Numbered from the stretch's first letter, positions 1 to 10,433 are shown. The stretch: DNA of 64,000 bases from an uncultured Halomicronema sp. (GCA_937899725.1 CALCCA010000064.1:49169-113168), one strand, 5' to 3'. Numbers and translations are program-made. Notes: generated by a model not told the origin, from the letters alone.

Positions 1-1
1 A

Positions 2-1960
2 CTGATGAGTTCAAAACGAGGTACCCAGGCCGAACTCGGACTCTCGCGACTACGGCAATTTGCTCCGACGCTGCGAACTTGGAGCGTGTCGGCCACGTTG
101 GGCAACTTGACAGAAGCGGCACAAACGGCAGTGGGCCTAACGACTGCGCCAGTGATTGTGCAATCTGATCTGCAGCGGCCAACAGTGATTCACAGCATCT
201 TGCCGGCGGCGGTGGATAGCTTCCCGTGGGCGGGGCACTTAGGGCTGCGCATGTTTGAGGAACTGGTTGCAGCCTTAGATATTGCAAAATCGACGTTGAT
301 TTTTACGAATACGCGCACTCAGGCCGAGCGCTGGTATCAAGCGCTGCAGTTTTCTCTGCCGGAGCACGAAGCGCAGATTGCCCTGCACCACGGCTCAATT
401 GATAAAAAAGAGCGTGAGGCGATCGAGGCGGGTGTCAAGCAGGGCGACATCAAATGGGTCGTTTGTACATCGTCGCTCGATTTGGGTGTCGATTTTCAGC
501 CGGTAGAGCGGGTGGTTCAAATTGGCAGTGCTAAAAACCTAGCGCGACTATTGCAGCGAGCGGGCCGCTCTGCCCATGTGCCAGAGGGGACTTCAGAAGT
601 CTTTTTCTTACCGACGAATGCGCTGGAGCTGTTGGAAATTTCTGCCTTTCGCCGCGGTTTGGCGGCGGGGGCGATCGAAACTCGCGGCCCGCGTGACAAA
701 CCTTACGATGTGCTGGTGCAGCATTTGGTGACCTTGGCCTGTGGCGATGGCTTTGACCCAGAGCAAACGCTGGCTGCCGTTCGTCAGACTGTGGCCTATC
801 AGCACCTAACGGATGAAGAATTTCGTTGGGTATTGGCATTTATTGAAAAGGGTGGCAAATGCTTGGGAGCCTATCCCCGCTATCAAAAAGTCCAATTAGC
901 AGCGAATCAGTATCGAGTTGCCGATCCCAAAATCACGCGGATGCACCGGATGGGAATTGGAACGATCACGGGCAATCAGGCAGTGAAAATTGTTTACACT
1001 AACCGCCGTGAGATTGGGACGGTTGAGGAAAGTTTTGTGTCTCGCTTGAAACCGGGAGACGTTTTTTTCTTTGCGGGCCGGCAGCTGGAATTCTTTCAAA
1101 TGAAAGACATGATGGTGTATGTGAAAAACACTCGGCGTCGCTCGACTGTGACGCCCTCTTGGGGCGGTGGCCAAATCGCGATTTCGGATACGTTGAGCAC
1201 TCACCTTCGGCGTGAATTGGAAGGGACGCGTCAGCTTGATGCGAAAAATCCCGAGATCCACTGCATTGCACCAATTGTGGCCACGCAGGCGCGACTTTCT
1301 CACATTCCCACCACGGCAGAGCTGTTGGTGGAATGTTTTAAAACTCGGGAAGGCCAGCATCTCTCGGTGTTTCCGTTTGAAGGGCGGTTTGTGCATGAGG
1401 GCTTAGGTTTTCTCTGGGGCTACCGGTTTGCCCGTCAGCAAACGACGACGTTCACGATTTCGGTCAACGATTATGGGTTCGAAATTCTAGCGCCAAAGGG
1501 TTATCCGTTTCGATCGCTCTTTTCAGAGTCCTTTTTTAGTCAGCAAAACTTAGAGAATGACATCAAGGCCAGCCTCAACATTTCAGAGCTGACCCAGCGC
1601 AAATTTCGCGGCGTGGCGCAGGTCGCAGGGCTCGTTTTTAAGGGCTATCCGGGTTCGCAAAAAACGGCGTCGCAACTGCAGGTGAGTTCGTCACTGCTGT
1701 ATGAAGTGTTTAGCAAATATGAGCCCGATAACCTACTGCTGCGGCAGGCGGAGCGAGAAGTCTTGCAAGAGCAGCTTGAAACCCACCGGTTGGCAAACAC
1801 ACTGCAGCAGCTTAGTCAGTTGTCTGTCGTTTGGCAAGACACGGTGCGGCCATCGCCCCTAGCGTTTCCGCTATTGGTAGAACGGTGGGGGACGCGGATG
1901 TCGAACGAAACCCTGATGGAGCGCATTGAGCGGTTGAAGCAGCAGTGGTCAAAAAAGTAG
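2..1960 (+). CDS. Ligase-associated DEXH-box DNA helicase (Lhr-like), 3' part
   Basis: This is the C-terminal part of a superfamily 2 DNA helicase of the Lhr-like, ligase-associated DEXH type, which are DNA-repair helicases of about 800 residues. The frame is open to the window edge: the first bases encode Leu before MSSKRG, which fits the family pattern that follows the DExH box, so the true start lies upstream. Seen here are motif III (WSVSATLGN, visible residues about 26-34), the second RecA-like domain (STLIFTNTRTQAERW), motif V (TSSLDLGVDF) and motif VI (LLQRAGRSAH, about 181-190). These are followed by the long winged-helix and C-terminal region typical of Lhr proteins. The next gene is 270 bp downstream and unrelated. 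In other bacteria the partners are an ATP-dependent DNA ligase, an exonuclease and a phosphoesterase, and these would lie outside the window. The family assignment is confident; the subfamily is slightly less so. Confidence 0.88.
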   Translation: MMSSKRGTQAELGLSRLRQFAPTLRTWSVSATLGNLTEAAQTAVGLTTAPVIVQSDLQRPTVIHSILPAAVDSFPWAGHLGLRMFEELVAALDIAKSTLIFTNTRTQAERWYQALQFSLPEHEAQIALHHGSIDKKEREAIEAGVKQGDIKWVVCTSSLDLGVDFQPVERVVQIGSAKNLARLLQRAGRSAHVPEGTSEVFFLPTNALELLEISAFRRGLAAGAIETRGPRDKPYDVLVQHLVTLACGDGFDPEQTLAAVRQTVAYQHLTDEEFRWVLAFIEKGGKCLGAYPRYQKVQLAANQYRVADPKITRMHRMGIGTITGNQAVKIVYTNRREIGTVEESFVSRLKPGDVFFFAGRQLEFFQMKDMMVYVKNTRRRSTVTPSWGGGQIAISDTLSTHLRRELEGTRQLDAKNPEIHCIAPIVATQARLSHIPTTAELLVECFKTREGQHLSVFPFEGRFVHEGLGFLWGYRFARQQTTTFTISVNDYGFEILAPKGYPFRSLFSESFFSQQNLENDIKASLNISELTQRKFRGVAQVAGLVFKGYPGSQKTASQLQVSSSLLYEVFSKYEPDNLLLRQAEREVLQEQLETHRLANTLQQLSQLSVVWQDTVRPSPLAFPLLVERWGTRMSNETLMERIERLKQQWSKK

Positions 1961-2230
1961 TTTAATCAGCTTTGCCGTCGTCTTTGTAACACTGTGCCGA
2001 GTCGTCGCTGACAATTGCGGCCAAGGGCGGCAGAATGACCGTAGATCACCTCTACTGCCACGATCGCCCAACCGAGCAATGGTTTTTGCGGGTGATTTCA
2101 GGTTCGCAATAACAGTCCTTATTTTTGCCTCTCGACCTTCCGCTTAAATTCGCGTTGATTTGCCTTAGGAGTGATGTGATGGCTAGATGGCCTGAGAGAC
2201 GGGCATTCTTGCTATCAAAGGCTGGGTTGT
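1961..2230. other. Intergenic stretch before the PAS kinase
   Basis: No recognised gene. A 25-codon ATG reading frame at 2035-2112 is too short to support, and no T-run terminator hairpin was spotted after the helicase. Confidence 0.4.
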
Positions 2231-5200
2231 GTGAGCTTCCCTGGCGCGTTGAGTGCGACTAACTGTCAACCAAATCCACTGGTTATGATGAACGATCGCT
2301 GTTTTGAGCCGCAAACGCCTGCCCTCTTGCAGGCCATCAACCAGCAAGGCCAAATTACTGCGGTGAGCGATCGCTGGCTAGCTTGGTTGGGATATCAGCG
2401 AGCTGAGGTGATTGGGGCCTCGTGGCAAGACTTTTTGACGGAGGCCTCGCGGGCGCAGCTGATGACTAGTCAGCCGGTGCAGCCGGTGCCGACACCGCCG
2501 CTGCAGGATTTGACATGGCAGTGGGTGGCTCGTTCAGGCGCGATCGCGGACGTGACGATAGCGACGACTGGCTGTTGGAATGAAGCCGGTGAACTGGATG
2601 GCTATGTAATGGGTCTGACCGATATCACAGCAGCATTGCAAATTGAACGCGACCTGGCTGCCTGTCGAGAACGCTTAGAACAGCTCGTCAGCGATCGCAC
2701 CGCCGAACTCACCCAGGTCAATCAGCAACTGCAGCGCGAAATCAGTCGTCGTGAAGCAACTGAAACCCGCCTGTATCGTCGTGATCAAACCTATCGAGCG
2801 AGCTTTGATGCGGCCCCCCTCGGCATTATTCATACGACGCTGGACTGTCGATTTGAGCGAGCAAACGCACGATTTTGCGAACTGCTGGGCTACAGCTTGG
2901 CCGAAGTCAGCAGCCTAGACGTGCAAACGATTACGCATCCTGACGATCGCGGCAAACATGCCTCTGAATATGCTCAGCTGCTAGCCAAAGACAGCAGCAT
3001 GGCGCATTTCACGGTCGAAAAGCGCTATCGCCGCAAAGATGGCAGTACTCTGTGGGCCAACACCACTGTTTCCATCGTGCGCGATGAAGCGGACGCACCG
3101 CTGTTTGCGATCGCTATTATTGCTGATATCACCGATTACAAACGGGCTCAGCTCGCCCAGCAAACATTAGAAAGACGACTGCAGCTGATTGCGAAAACCG
3201 TCAGCGATGTGTTTCGGATTGATGATGCTCGCACTCAACGCCCAGTCTACAGCAGCCCTAACTTCGAGCCCCTTTGGGGGATGCCCGTCACCGCGATCGA
3301 CAACGGGTTTTCAGCGCTCACAGAACGGGTGCATCACGAGGACAGAGCTGATTTCCAACATCAAACGCAGCAGGCCTTTGCCAGCTTAGAGCCGATTGAA
3401 TTTGAATTTCGGATTCACCGGGACGGCACCTGGCGATGGCTATCCCAGCGCTGTTTTCCGGTCCTTGATGAGACGGGTCGTCTCCATCAGGTTGTGGGCG
3501 TTACGCGCGATATCACGCCACGCAAAGTGGCTGAACTAGCCTTACAAAAGTCGGAAGAGCGGTTTCGCCTCTTGGCAGACAATGTGCAGGACGTGTTTTG
3601 GCTCAGAGATGCCGCAACGGCACAAGTGCTATACATCAGTCCGGCGTTTGAGCGCCTATGCCAGATGCCGCTGGCGACGATTTTAGAAAATTCACTGGCG
3701 TTTTTAGACCGGGTACATCCTGACGATTTGGCGCAATTGACCGCTAAGATTCAAGCTAGTTTGATTGACCAGCAACCGTTTCAAGCGGAATATCGCTTGG
3801 TGCTACCGGATGGCACGCGGCGTTGGGTCAGCGATCGCGGCACTACGATTTTCGACGCCTCGGGCTGCCCCAACAAAATTGTGGGCATCGCGACAGATAT
3901 CACTGAGCGCAAACGAGCCGAGGCCTCACTCAAACAGTATGAGCGCATCATTGCCCACAACCCTGATCCGGTTTGTCTGGTCGACGCTGACTACACCTAC
4001 CGTTTAGTGAATGCCACCTTTCAGACTTGGACAGGGCTGACGGTGGATCTGATGGGTGAGCATATTGTTGAGTTCATTGGGGAAGACTTTTTCACCACGG
4101 TGGCTAAAGACCGGTTCGATCGCACCTTAGCCGGTGAAATTCAGTATTTTGAGGAGTGGGCCTTCAACCCCAACCAGTCAGCAGCGCAGTTTATCAGCAT
4201 TACCTACACGCCCTACTACGAAGATGACGGCACCATTTCTGGGGTCATCAATAGCATTCGCGATTTGACCGCGCTGCAACAAGCCCGCGATCGCCTGGCC
4301 GCAACCACGGAACGGCTGCAGCTGCATATTCAAAACTCACCGCTCGCAGTAATTGAGTGGGATCAAGATCAACGGATTCAAAGCTGGTCAGCTCAAGCCA
4401 GCACGATGTTTGGCTGGTCGGCCACAGCCATGGTGGGGCAGCATGTCAGTGAGGTACCGCTGTTTCGGCTTGAGCGGTTGAGCGACGTCGAGGCTCACAT
4501 CGAGGCTCTGCGGCAAAATACGACCCATCACCAAACGGTGTTGAGTCGCAACCTCACACGTACAGGCGATGAAATTTATTGCGAGTGGTTTAACTCTGCC
4601 CTGGTAGATGACGCCGGGCAGCTCATTTCAATTTTGTCATTCGTGCAGGATGTGACCCAGCGCTATCGCACTCAAACTGCGCTGCAAGCCAGTGAAGAAC
4701 GCTGGCAGTTGGCCCTACAGGGAAGCAACGAAGGCATTTGGGATTGGCAGATAGTCACGGGCAAGGTGTTTCACTCACCTCGCTGGAAGGCGCTTTTGGG
4801 CTTTGCGGCCGAGGAACTGAGCGATACTTACGAAACTTGGTACGATCGCATTCATCCTGATGATCAGGCACCGGTGACGGCGGCGATTGCGGCTCATTTG
4901 CAGCGAGAGACTCCCACCTACTCGGTGGAATATCGCATTCGCCATCGATCAGGTGAATACATTTGGATGTCATCGCGGGGACAAGCAGTGTTCGACGACG
5001 CCGGTCAGCCGGTGCGGTTTGTGGGGTCGTCTGGCGACATCAGCGATCGTAAACAGGCGGAATTGGCCTTGCGATCGTCGCAACAGTTGCTGCAGCTAGT
5101 TTTTGACAATATGCCCCAGCGGGTATTTTGGAAAAATCTCGCCGGTCAATTTTTAGGCTGCAACCAAGCCTTTGCCGCTGACATGGGAGAAACCGACCCT

Positions 5201-8200
5201 GTGACCATTATCGGCAAAACTGATCAGGAACTATCCGCCCTTGATCCCGCTTGTGCCAGCGCTTATCGAGAGCACGATCGAGCCGTTTTAGAGGCCGACC
5301 AACGCCTGACTCGGGAAGAGCAGCCGCTTTATAGTGACGGGACTTTTCGGTGGGTCTCGACCACAAAATTGCCGTTGCGAACCGCCCAGAACGAACTGAT
5401 CGGTGTGTTTGGCAGCTATGAAGACATCACCGATCGCGTCTTAGCCAGACAGTCACTGCAGCGCTACGTTCACATGGTGGAAGCCGCGAAGGATGGCATT
5501 TGCCTGATCGATACCGACTATCGCTACCAGATTATTAACAGCACTTATCGAGAGTGGTACGGCGATGGCGAGCGACCGATTTTAGGTCAGACCATCGCTG
5601 AGGTGCTGGGGCAAGACACCTTTGAGCAGCGGCTTAAACCCCTACACGATCGCTGCCTCCGGGGTGAAACGATTCGCTATGCTGACTGGTTCAACTTTCC
5701 TGATCGGGAGCGCTGCTTTCGTAGCGTCACCATGACCCCCTATGTCGAAAACAACGGCGACATTACGGGCATTGTGACCAACATTCGCGATCTGACACCG
5801 TTCAAGCAGAGTGAACTCAAACAGCAACAGCTGCTCGAAGATCGCGTGCAGGCAGAAATTGCCCAGCGTCAAAGTGAGGCAGGCTTTAGAGCCCTCTTTG
5901 AGCAGTCTGCCGTGAGCATGGCGCAAATTGCCCTCGACGGCACCTATCTCAAAGTCAATCCAGCGTTTTGTCAGCTGTTGGATTGTCAGGCGGCAGATTT
6001 GCTCAATGAGCACTACGCCGAGTTTATTCACCCAGACGATCGGGCCACCGCGCGATCGCGGGTAGATGAAGTGGCATCGGGGGTCGTGCCGTCCCACTTA
6101 ATTGCTCAACGATTTTTGCAGGCGGATGGGGCCATTCATCATGTGCAAGCCATGGTGACGGCAATGCAGGGCCATGCCGACTCGCCGGAATTCTTGGCCT
6201 GTGTCTATAACAACGTGACTGAGCAAGTGATTGCTGAAAAAGCAGTGCACAACATCCTTGAGGGTACAGCATCCGTCACTGGCGCCGAGTTTTTTCCCGC
6301 CTTGGCCCGCCACTTAGCCGACAGTCTCGGCGTTGACCATATCTTGATCAACCAGCTTACTGATGAGAACACCTTGAGCACACTGGCCTTTTGGAGTGGC
6401 GGTGCACTGCAGCCGACATTCACCTATGGCCTTTCCCAGACGCCCTGTGAACGTACCTTAGCGGCAGGCTGGTTCTACTGCCCAGACGGCGTGCAAGTGG
6501 CATTCCCCCATGATGCGGATCTTGCTCTTTTGCATGCAGAAAGTTATCTGGGCCTTGCTTTGGCTGGTGAAGATGGGCAGGTATTAGGGGAAATTTGTGC
6601 CATTCATAGCCAGCCGATGCAGAACTTTGACAACTCCATGGCGCTGCTCCGTATCTTTGCGGCTCGGGCCAGCGCTGAATTAGAGCGCCAGCGGTCAAAT
6701 CAGGTCCTCGTGGCGACTGAGGCTAAATGGCGCAACATGCTCGATCACATGCCGGTGCTGCTGGATGCCGTTGATAGTGATGGTATCGTCACCCTGTGGA
6801 ATCGGGAGTGTGAGCGAGTAACCGGGTATAGCGCTGATGAGGTGATAGGCAATCCGGAGGCCTTTGCTTGGTTTTATCCCGATGTGACCTATCGTCAGGA
6901 GATGATCAGCGCCTGGGAGGCACGCGGTAACAACTACCGTGACTGGGAATGGCCATTGACCTGCAAGGATGGTCGCCAACGCCTGATCGCCTGGTCGAAT
7001 CTGTCTGATTTGTTCCCGATTCCTGAATTGGGGGTTTGGGGCATTGGGGTTGATGTGACCGATCGCCGCCGTGCCGAAGATGCCTTGCGCCGTAGTGAGG
7101 CTCGATATCAGCGATTAGCGGCCAATATGCCGGGCGTGATCTATCGCTATCACCAGCTGCCCGAAAGTGCTGATTACTTCAGCTATGTCAGCCCTGGTAG
7201 CCGCCAACTCTGGGAGCTCGAACCGGCCGCCGTGATGGCCGACGCCAGCGCTGTATGGAGCCTCCTGCACCCAGCCGATGAAGCGGGATTTAACACCTCG
7301 ATCGCGGCGGCAATTGCCGCGGATCGCCCTTGGTTTTACGAACATCGCATTGTGACCCCTTCGGGCCAGCAGAAGTGGATACAAGGAACGGCAAAAGCGG
7401 CTCAACAAGATGACGGTAGCTACGTCTGGGATGGCATTTTGGTTGATGTCACTGATCGCAAACAGGCTGAAACTGACTTGATCGCCAGCGAATCGCGCTT
7501 TCAACGGCTGGCAACCAACATGCCCGGCATTATCTATCGTTATCATCGGCAGCCTGATGGGAGCGATAGTTTCAGCTACCTCAGCGCCGCCTGTCGGGAG
7601 ATTTTGGCAGTCGAGCCCCAACAAGGCATACAAGACAGCGATTTGATTTGGCACTTGACTCACCCGGTCGATCGCCCCCGGCTGGAAGCCGCGATCACTG
7701 ACTCAGCGCAGCGACTGATGCCGTTGGTGATCGACTATCGGATCGTGACCGGTACGAACCAGCTCAAATGGCTGCAGATGATTGCTCGCCCGGTACAAGA
7801 ACCCAATGGTGACTGCCTATGGGATGGCATCATCATCGACATTACTCGCCAAAAAGCGACCCAAGCCGCCCTGCAAGAGAGTGAAGCACTCAATCGAGCC
7901 ATTTTGCAGGCTTTGCCCGATCTCCTCATGCGCATGCGTCGAGATGGCCTCTGTCTGGATATGCAATATCCCAGTGACTTCAACGTGATGTGCCCCAAGG
8001 AAAAACAGATTGGGCAGCGGGTGCAAGACATACTGCCCGCAGCGATGGCGACAAATCGCTTGCAAATGATCGAGCAGGCATTGGTGACTGGCAAAACGCA
8101 GATCTATGAGTACGAGTTGCTCATAGCTGAACAACCACGTTGGGAGGAAGCGCGGATTGTGCCGATGTCAGACGATCAGGTGCTGGTCTTAGTGCGTGAT

Positions 8201-9760
8201 ATTGATGATCGCAAACGCGCCGAACAAGCGCTGCAGCAAAGTGCCGCCCTCAACCGAGCAATTGTCACCGCCTTGCCTGACCTGCTGGTGCGCATGACCT
8301 GTGACGGCGTTTGTCTCAGCGTTCAACAACCGGCTGGTTTTCCGGTGGCGACTGACTCGACTCAGGGCATCGGCTGGCATATTCGCGATGTCTTACCACC
8401 AGTGCTGGCGGCGCAGCGCCTGACCCAGATTGAGCAAGCTATGCTCACCCAACAAACTCAGGTTTATGAATATCAAATCGAAGTCAACGATCAACTGCGC
8501 TGGGAAGAAGCGCGGGTCGTGCCGCTCGCCGATGATGAAGTCTTGGTTTTAGTGCGAGACACCCATGAACGGCGGCAGGCCGAAGATGAAGTTCGCCGCC
8601 TCAATCAGATGTTAGAAGGACAAAATCAACAGCTAGAGGAGTTAGTCGAGCTGCGCACCGCCGAACTGCTGACCTTCATGAATGCCCTGCCTGATCAGAT
8701 TTTTGTGATTGACCGTGAACACAATGCGCTGGCCTTTGGTAATCAAGTCGTGATTGACTTTGCCAATAAGCGTAGCCGCCAAGAGTTTGAAGGCAGAAGC
8801 GTTTATGACTGCTTTACGCCGGAGCAAGCTGCTCAGTACGATGCGCAAAATCGCCAGGTATTTGAGACGGGAGAAATCCTCCACATTGCCGAAGAAGTGG
8901 CAGAAACGACCGATGGAGTATCGTACTTAGACACCTATAAAATTCCGTTGAAGCGAGCTGATGGCGAGACCTATGCCCTGATCGGAACGTCCCGTGATGT
9001 GACAGAGCTCGTGCAGGCCCGCCAATTGTTAGAAGCTCAGGCGAGACAGCTAGAGACGACGAACCAAGAGCTCCAAGCCTTTTCCTATTCGGTCTCCCAT
9101 GACTTAAGGGCCCCTTTACGCCACGTCAATGGGTTTGTGGCGGCCTTGAAACAGCGTTTAGCAGCCACGGCCGTCCCCCCCGATGCCAAAATCAGCCACT
9201 ACCTAGACGTGATTGAAAACAGCAGTCATAAAATGGGGCTGCTGATTGATGGCTTGTTGACGTTGTCGCGTGTGGGTCGACGAGAGATGACGTTATATCC
9301 CGTGCCTTTGGGGCCGATTGTGGAGCAGGCGATCGCCCTCATCCAAGACTTACCGGAAAATGATCGCGATCGCGTGCAAATTACCATTGACGAGCTGCCG
9401 ATGGTAAACGGCGACGCCACGTTGCTAGAGCAAGTATTCAGTAATCTGATTAGCAATGCGGTGAAATTTAGCCGCGATCGCACCCCAGCCGTCATTCAAA
9501 TTGGCCAGCGCACCGCTGATGGCGCGATCTTTGTATGCGATAACGGCGTGGGATTCGACATGACCTATGCTGACAAGCTCTTTAGCCCATTTCAGCGGTT
9601 ACACAAGTCAGCAGAATTCGAGGGCACCGGGATCGGGCTGGCGATCGTCAATCGAGTCATTCATCGTCACGGCGGCCGCATTTGGGCTGAGAGCACCGTG
9701 GGGCAGGGCACGACCTTTTATTTCACCCTATCGGCTGAGTCCACACCGACTGATGCATGA
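2231..9760 (+). CDS. Giant multi-PAS/GAF sensor histidine kinase
   Basis: A 2509-residue sensor histidine kinase. By eye I count about 16 PAS-type domains: roughly ten between residues 30 and 1335, a GAF domain at about 1338-1495, three more PAS at about 1503-1875, a near-duplicate pair at about 1885-2115 and a last one at about 2143-2260. Most PAS units end in a DIT(D/E)RK-like motif and a short helical linker. The kinase core is complete: the H-box has the phospho-acceptor His2290 (VSHDLRAPL), the N-box has Asn2409 (NLISNAVKF), and G1 (DNGVGF) and G2 (GTGIGLAI) lie at about 2437 and 2465. No membrane segment or receiver domain is evident, so a soluble sensor passing phosphate to a separate regulator is inferred. 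The GTG at 2231 gives the longest frame; ATGs at 2285 and 2288 are alternatives. The ligands are unknown, and no response regulator gene is adjacent. Confidence 0.92.
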   Translation: MSFPGALSATNCQPNPLVMMNDRCFEPQTPALLQAINQQGQITAVSDRWLAWLGYQRAEVIGASWQDFLTEASRAQLMTSQPVQPVPTPPLQDLTWQWVARSGAIADVTIATTGCWNEAGELDGYVMGLTDITAALQIERDLAACRERLEQLVSDRTAELTQVNQQLQREISRREATETRLYRRDQTYRASFDAAPLGIIHTTLDCRFERANARFCELLGYSLAEVSSLDVQTITHPDDRGKHASEYAQLLAKDSSMAHFTVEKRYRRKDGSTLWANTTVSIVRDEADAPLFAIAIIADITDYKRAQLAQQTLERRLQLIAKTVSDVFRIDDARTQRPVYSSPNFEPLWGMPVTAIDNGFSALTERVHHEDRADFQHQTQQAFASLEPIEFEFRIHRDGTWRWLSQRCFPVLDETGRLHQVVGVTRDITPRKVAELALQKSEERFRLLADNVQDVFWLRDAATAQVLYISPAFERLCQMPLATILENSLAFLDRVHPDDLAQLTAKIQASLIDQQPFQAEYRLVLPDGTRRWVSDRGTTIFDASGCPNKIVGIATDITERKRAEASLKQYERIIAHNPDPVCLVDADYTYRLVNATFQTWTGLTVDLMGEHIVEFIGEDFFTTVAKDRFDRTLAGEIQYFEEWAFNPNQSAAQFISITYTPYYEDDGTISGVINSIRDLTALQQARDRLAATTERLQLHIQNSPLAVIEWDQDQRIQSWSAQASTMFGWSATAMVGQHVSEVPLFRLERLSDVEAHIEALRQNTTHHQTVLSRNLTRTGDEIYCEWFNSALVDDAGQLISILSFVQDVTQRYRTQTALQASEERWQLALQGSNEGIWDWQIVTGKVFHSPRWKALLGFAAEELSDTYETWYDRIHPDDQAPVTAAIAAHLQRETPTYSVEYRIRHRSGEYIWMSSRGQAVFDDAGQPVRFVGSSGDISDRKQAELALRSSQQLLQLVFDNMPQRVFWKNLAGQFLGCNQAFAADMGETDPVTIIGKTDQELSALDPACASAYREHDRAVLEADQRLTREEQPLYSDGTFRWVSTTKLPLRTAQNELIGVFGSYEDITDRVLARQSLQRYVHMVEAAKDGICLIDTDYRYQIINSTYREWYGDGERPILGQTIAEVLGQDTFEQRLKPLHDRCLRGETIRYADWFNFPDRERCFRSVTMTPYVENNGDITGIVTNIRDLTPFKQSELKQQQLLEDRVQAEIAQRQSEAGFRALFEQSAVSMAQIALDGTYLKVNPAFCQLLDCQAADLLNEHYAEFIHPDDRATARSRVDEVASGVVPSHLIAQRFLQADGAIHHVQAMVTAMQGHADSPEFLACVYNNVTEQVIAEKAVHNILEGTASVTGAEFFPALARHLADSLGVDHILINQLTDENTLSTLAFWSGGALQPTFTYGLSQTPCERTLAAGWFYCPDGVQVAFPHDADLALLHAESYLGLALAGEDGQVLGEICAIHSQPMQNFDNSMALLRIFAARASAELERQRSNQVLVATEAKWRNMLDHMPVLLDAVDSDGIVTLWNRECERVTGYSADEVIGNPEAFAWFYPDVTYRQEMISAWEARGNNYRDWEWPLTCKDGRQRLIAWSNLSDLFPIPELGVWGIGVDVTDRRRAEDALRRSEARYQRLAANMPGVIYRYHQLPESADYFSYVSPGSRQLWELEPAAVMADASAVWSLLHPADEAGFNTSIAAAIAADRPWFYEHRIVTPSGQQKWIQGTAKAAQQDDGSYVWDGILVDVTDRKQAETDLIASESRFQRLATNMPGIIYRYHRQPDGSDSFSYLSAACREILAVEPQQGIQDSDLIWHLTHPVDRPRLEAAITDSAQRLMPLVIDYRIVTGTNQLKWLQMIARPVQEPNGDCLWDGIIIDITRQKATQAALQESEALNRAILQALPDLLMRMRRDGLCLDMQYPSDFNVMCPKEKQIGQRVQDILPAAMATNRLQMIEQALVTGKTQIYEYELLIAEQPRWEEARIVPMSDDQVLVLVRDIDDRKRAEQALQQSAALNRAIVTALPDLLVRMTCDGVCLSVQQPAGFPVATDSTQGIGWHIRDVLPPVLAAQRLTQIEQAMLTQQTQVYEYQIEVNDQLRWEEARVVPLADDEVLVLVRDTHERRQAEDEVRRLNQMLEGQNQQLEELVELRTAELLTFMNALPDQIFVIDREHNALAFGNQVVIDFANKRSRQEFEGRSVYDCFTPEQAAQYDAQNRQVFETGEILHIAEEVAETTDGVSYLDTYKIPLKRADGETYALIGTSRDVTELVQARQLLEAQARQLETTNQELQAFSYSVSHDLRAPLRHVNGFVAALKQRLAATAVPPDAKISHYLDVIENSSHKMGLLIDGLLTLSRVGRREMTLYPVPLGPIVEQAIALIQDLPENDRDRVQITIDELPMVNGDATLLEQVFSNLISNAVKFSRDRTPAVIQIGQRTADGAIFVCDNGVGFDMTYADKLFSPFQRLHKSAEFEGTGIGLAIVNRVIHRHGGRIWAESTVGQGTTFYFTLSAESTPTDA

Positions 9761-9786
9761 TCAGTCTGCGCGCCCGCATGCTCTAT

Positions 9787-9884
9787 GGCAGTATTCGGAA
9801 TGCCGCATACCCTTCGGGAAGTGCAGAGCCCTACGAAAGTCGGAGTTGAAAAGCCCACCCAATAGTGATTTCAGTGATCTGTAA
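9787..9884 (+). repeat. Dispersed repeat, copy A
   Basis: One of three related, same-orientation sequences in the window (others at 21071-21150 and 45158-45236). Shared parts are a GGAATGC-containing head, then TTGAAAAGCC and AGTGATTTCAG with a final ATCTG. This is the most degenerate copy. It directly follows the PAS kinase stop. Confidence 0.5.
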
Positions 9885-10171
9885 TGATCTCATCATATCA
9901 AGTCCGGATGCAGAGGCCCAATTAAGGAGGAGAGACGGTAGGCGACCACTGCCACTAGAGTCAGCCCTCGAATTAAGTCGGGACGCTTCCACAGTTCCGG
10001 ACAGCGATAGCAGAGGGCTGCTGCCCCGCTCTCGATGGTTTCGCAAGACTGGGGAGAGATCGCTTTGTGGATCAATGGCCATTATCTTTTGGCTGGTTAC
10101 CACGCCGGCGAATCGGGCGGTCGAAAGACCCGGTGCCTCCCCTCGGGAAGGACGAGCGTTTGAGTCGGGTG
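9885..10171. other. Degenerate gene-free stretch
   Basis: Open frames here on both strands (for example 9865-10410 plus and 9831-10196 minus) have low-complexity, Arg/Ser/Pro-rich translations with no recognisable domain, and they overlap the better-supported disrupted gene at 10172-10433. I take the stretch as decayed sequence. Confidence 0.4.
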
Positions 10172-10433
10172 TCATCGGGCTTGCTCCAGCACCCACACAA
10201 GCTGCTGCTTGGTACGCACTCCAAAAGGTGGGGCAAAATCCAGCCGGACTCGGCTACCGCTCTCGGTCTTCACTCGCGGTATCAGCCACCAGTCGGTTTG
10301 CCCCGTCGGCAGACACCCAAAGCCGTCAAGCCAAAACCATTGAAATTCCTGAGGCAACTTTTTCCCACGCCACGGGGGGCTGTTCATCGACGTCGAGATT
10401 GTGGGGGTGAGGCACCCGCAGGGGATATGTCAT
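10172..10433 (-). pseudogene. Small hypothetical gene broken by a one-base frameshift
   Basis: From ATG at 10433 the minus strand reads MTYPLRVPHPHNLDVDEQPP and then VAWEK before running out of frame to a stop. From a short A-run near that point a second frame continues as LPQEFQWFWLDGFGCLPTG and ends at 10172. Removing one A from the run of five joins the two into a smooth protein of about 86 residues rich in Trp and Phe. An AAGG lies just before the ATG. I do not recognise the family. Either this is a real frameshift mutation or a sequencing error in a homopolymer. It sits in a degenerate stretch, downstream of murB on the same strand, which favours decay. Confidence 0.5.

Noticed and set aside
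2035..2112. 25-codon ATG frame after the helicase
   Set aside because: Too short to support without homologues.
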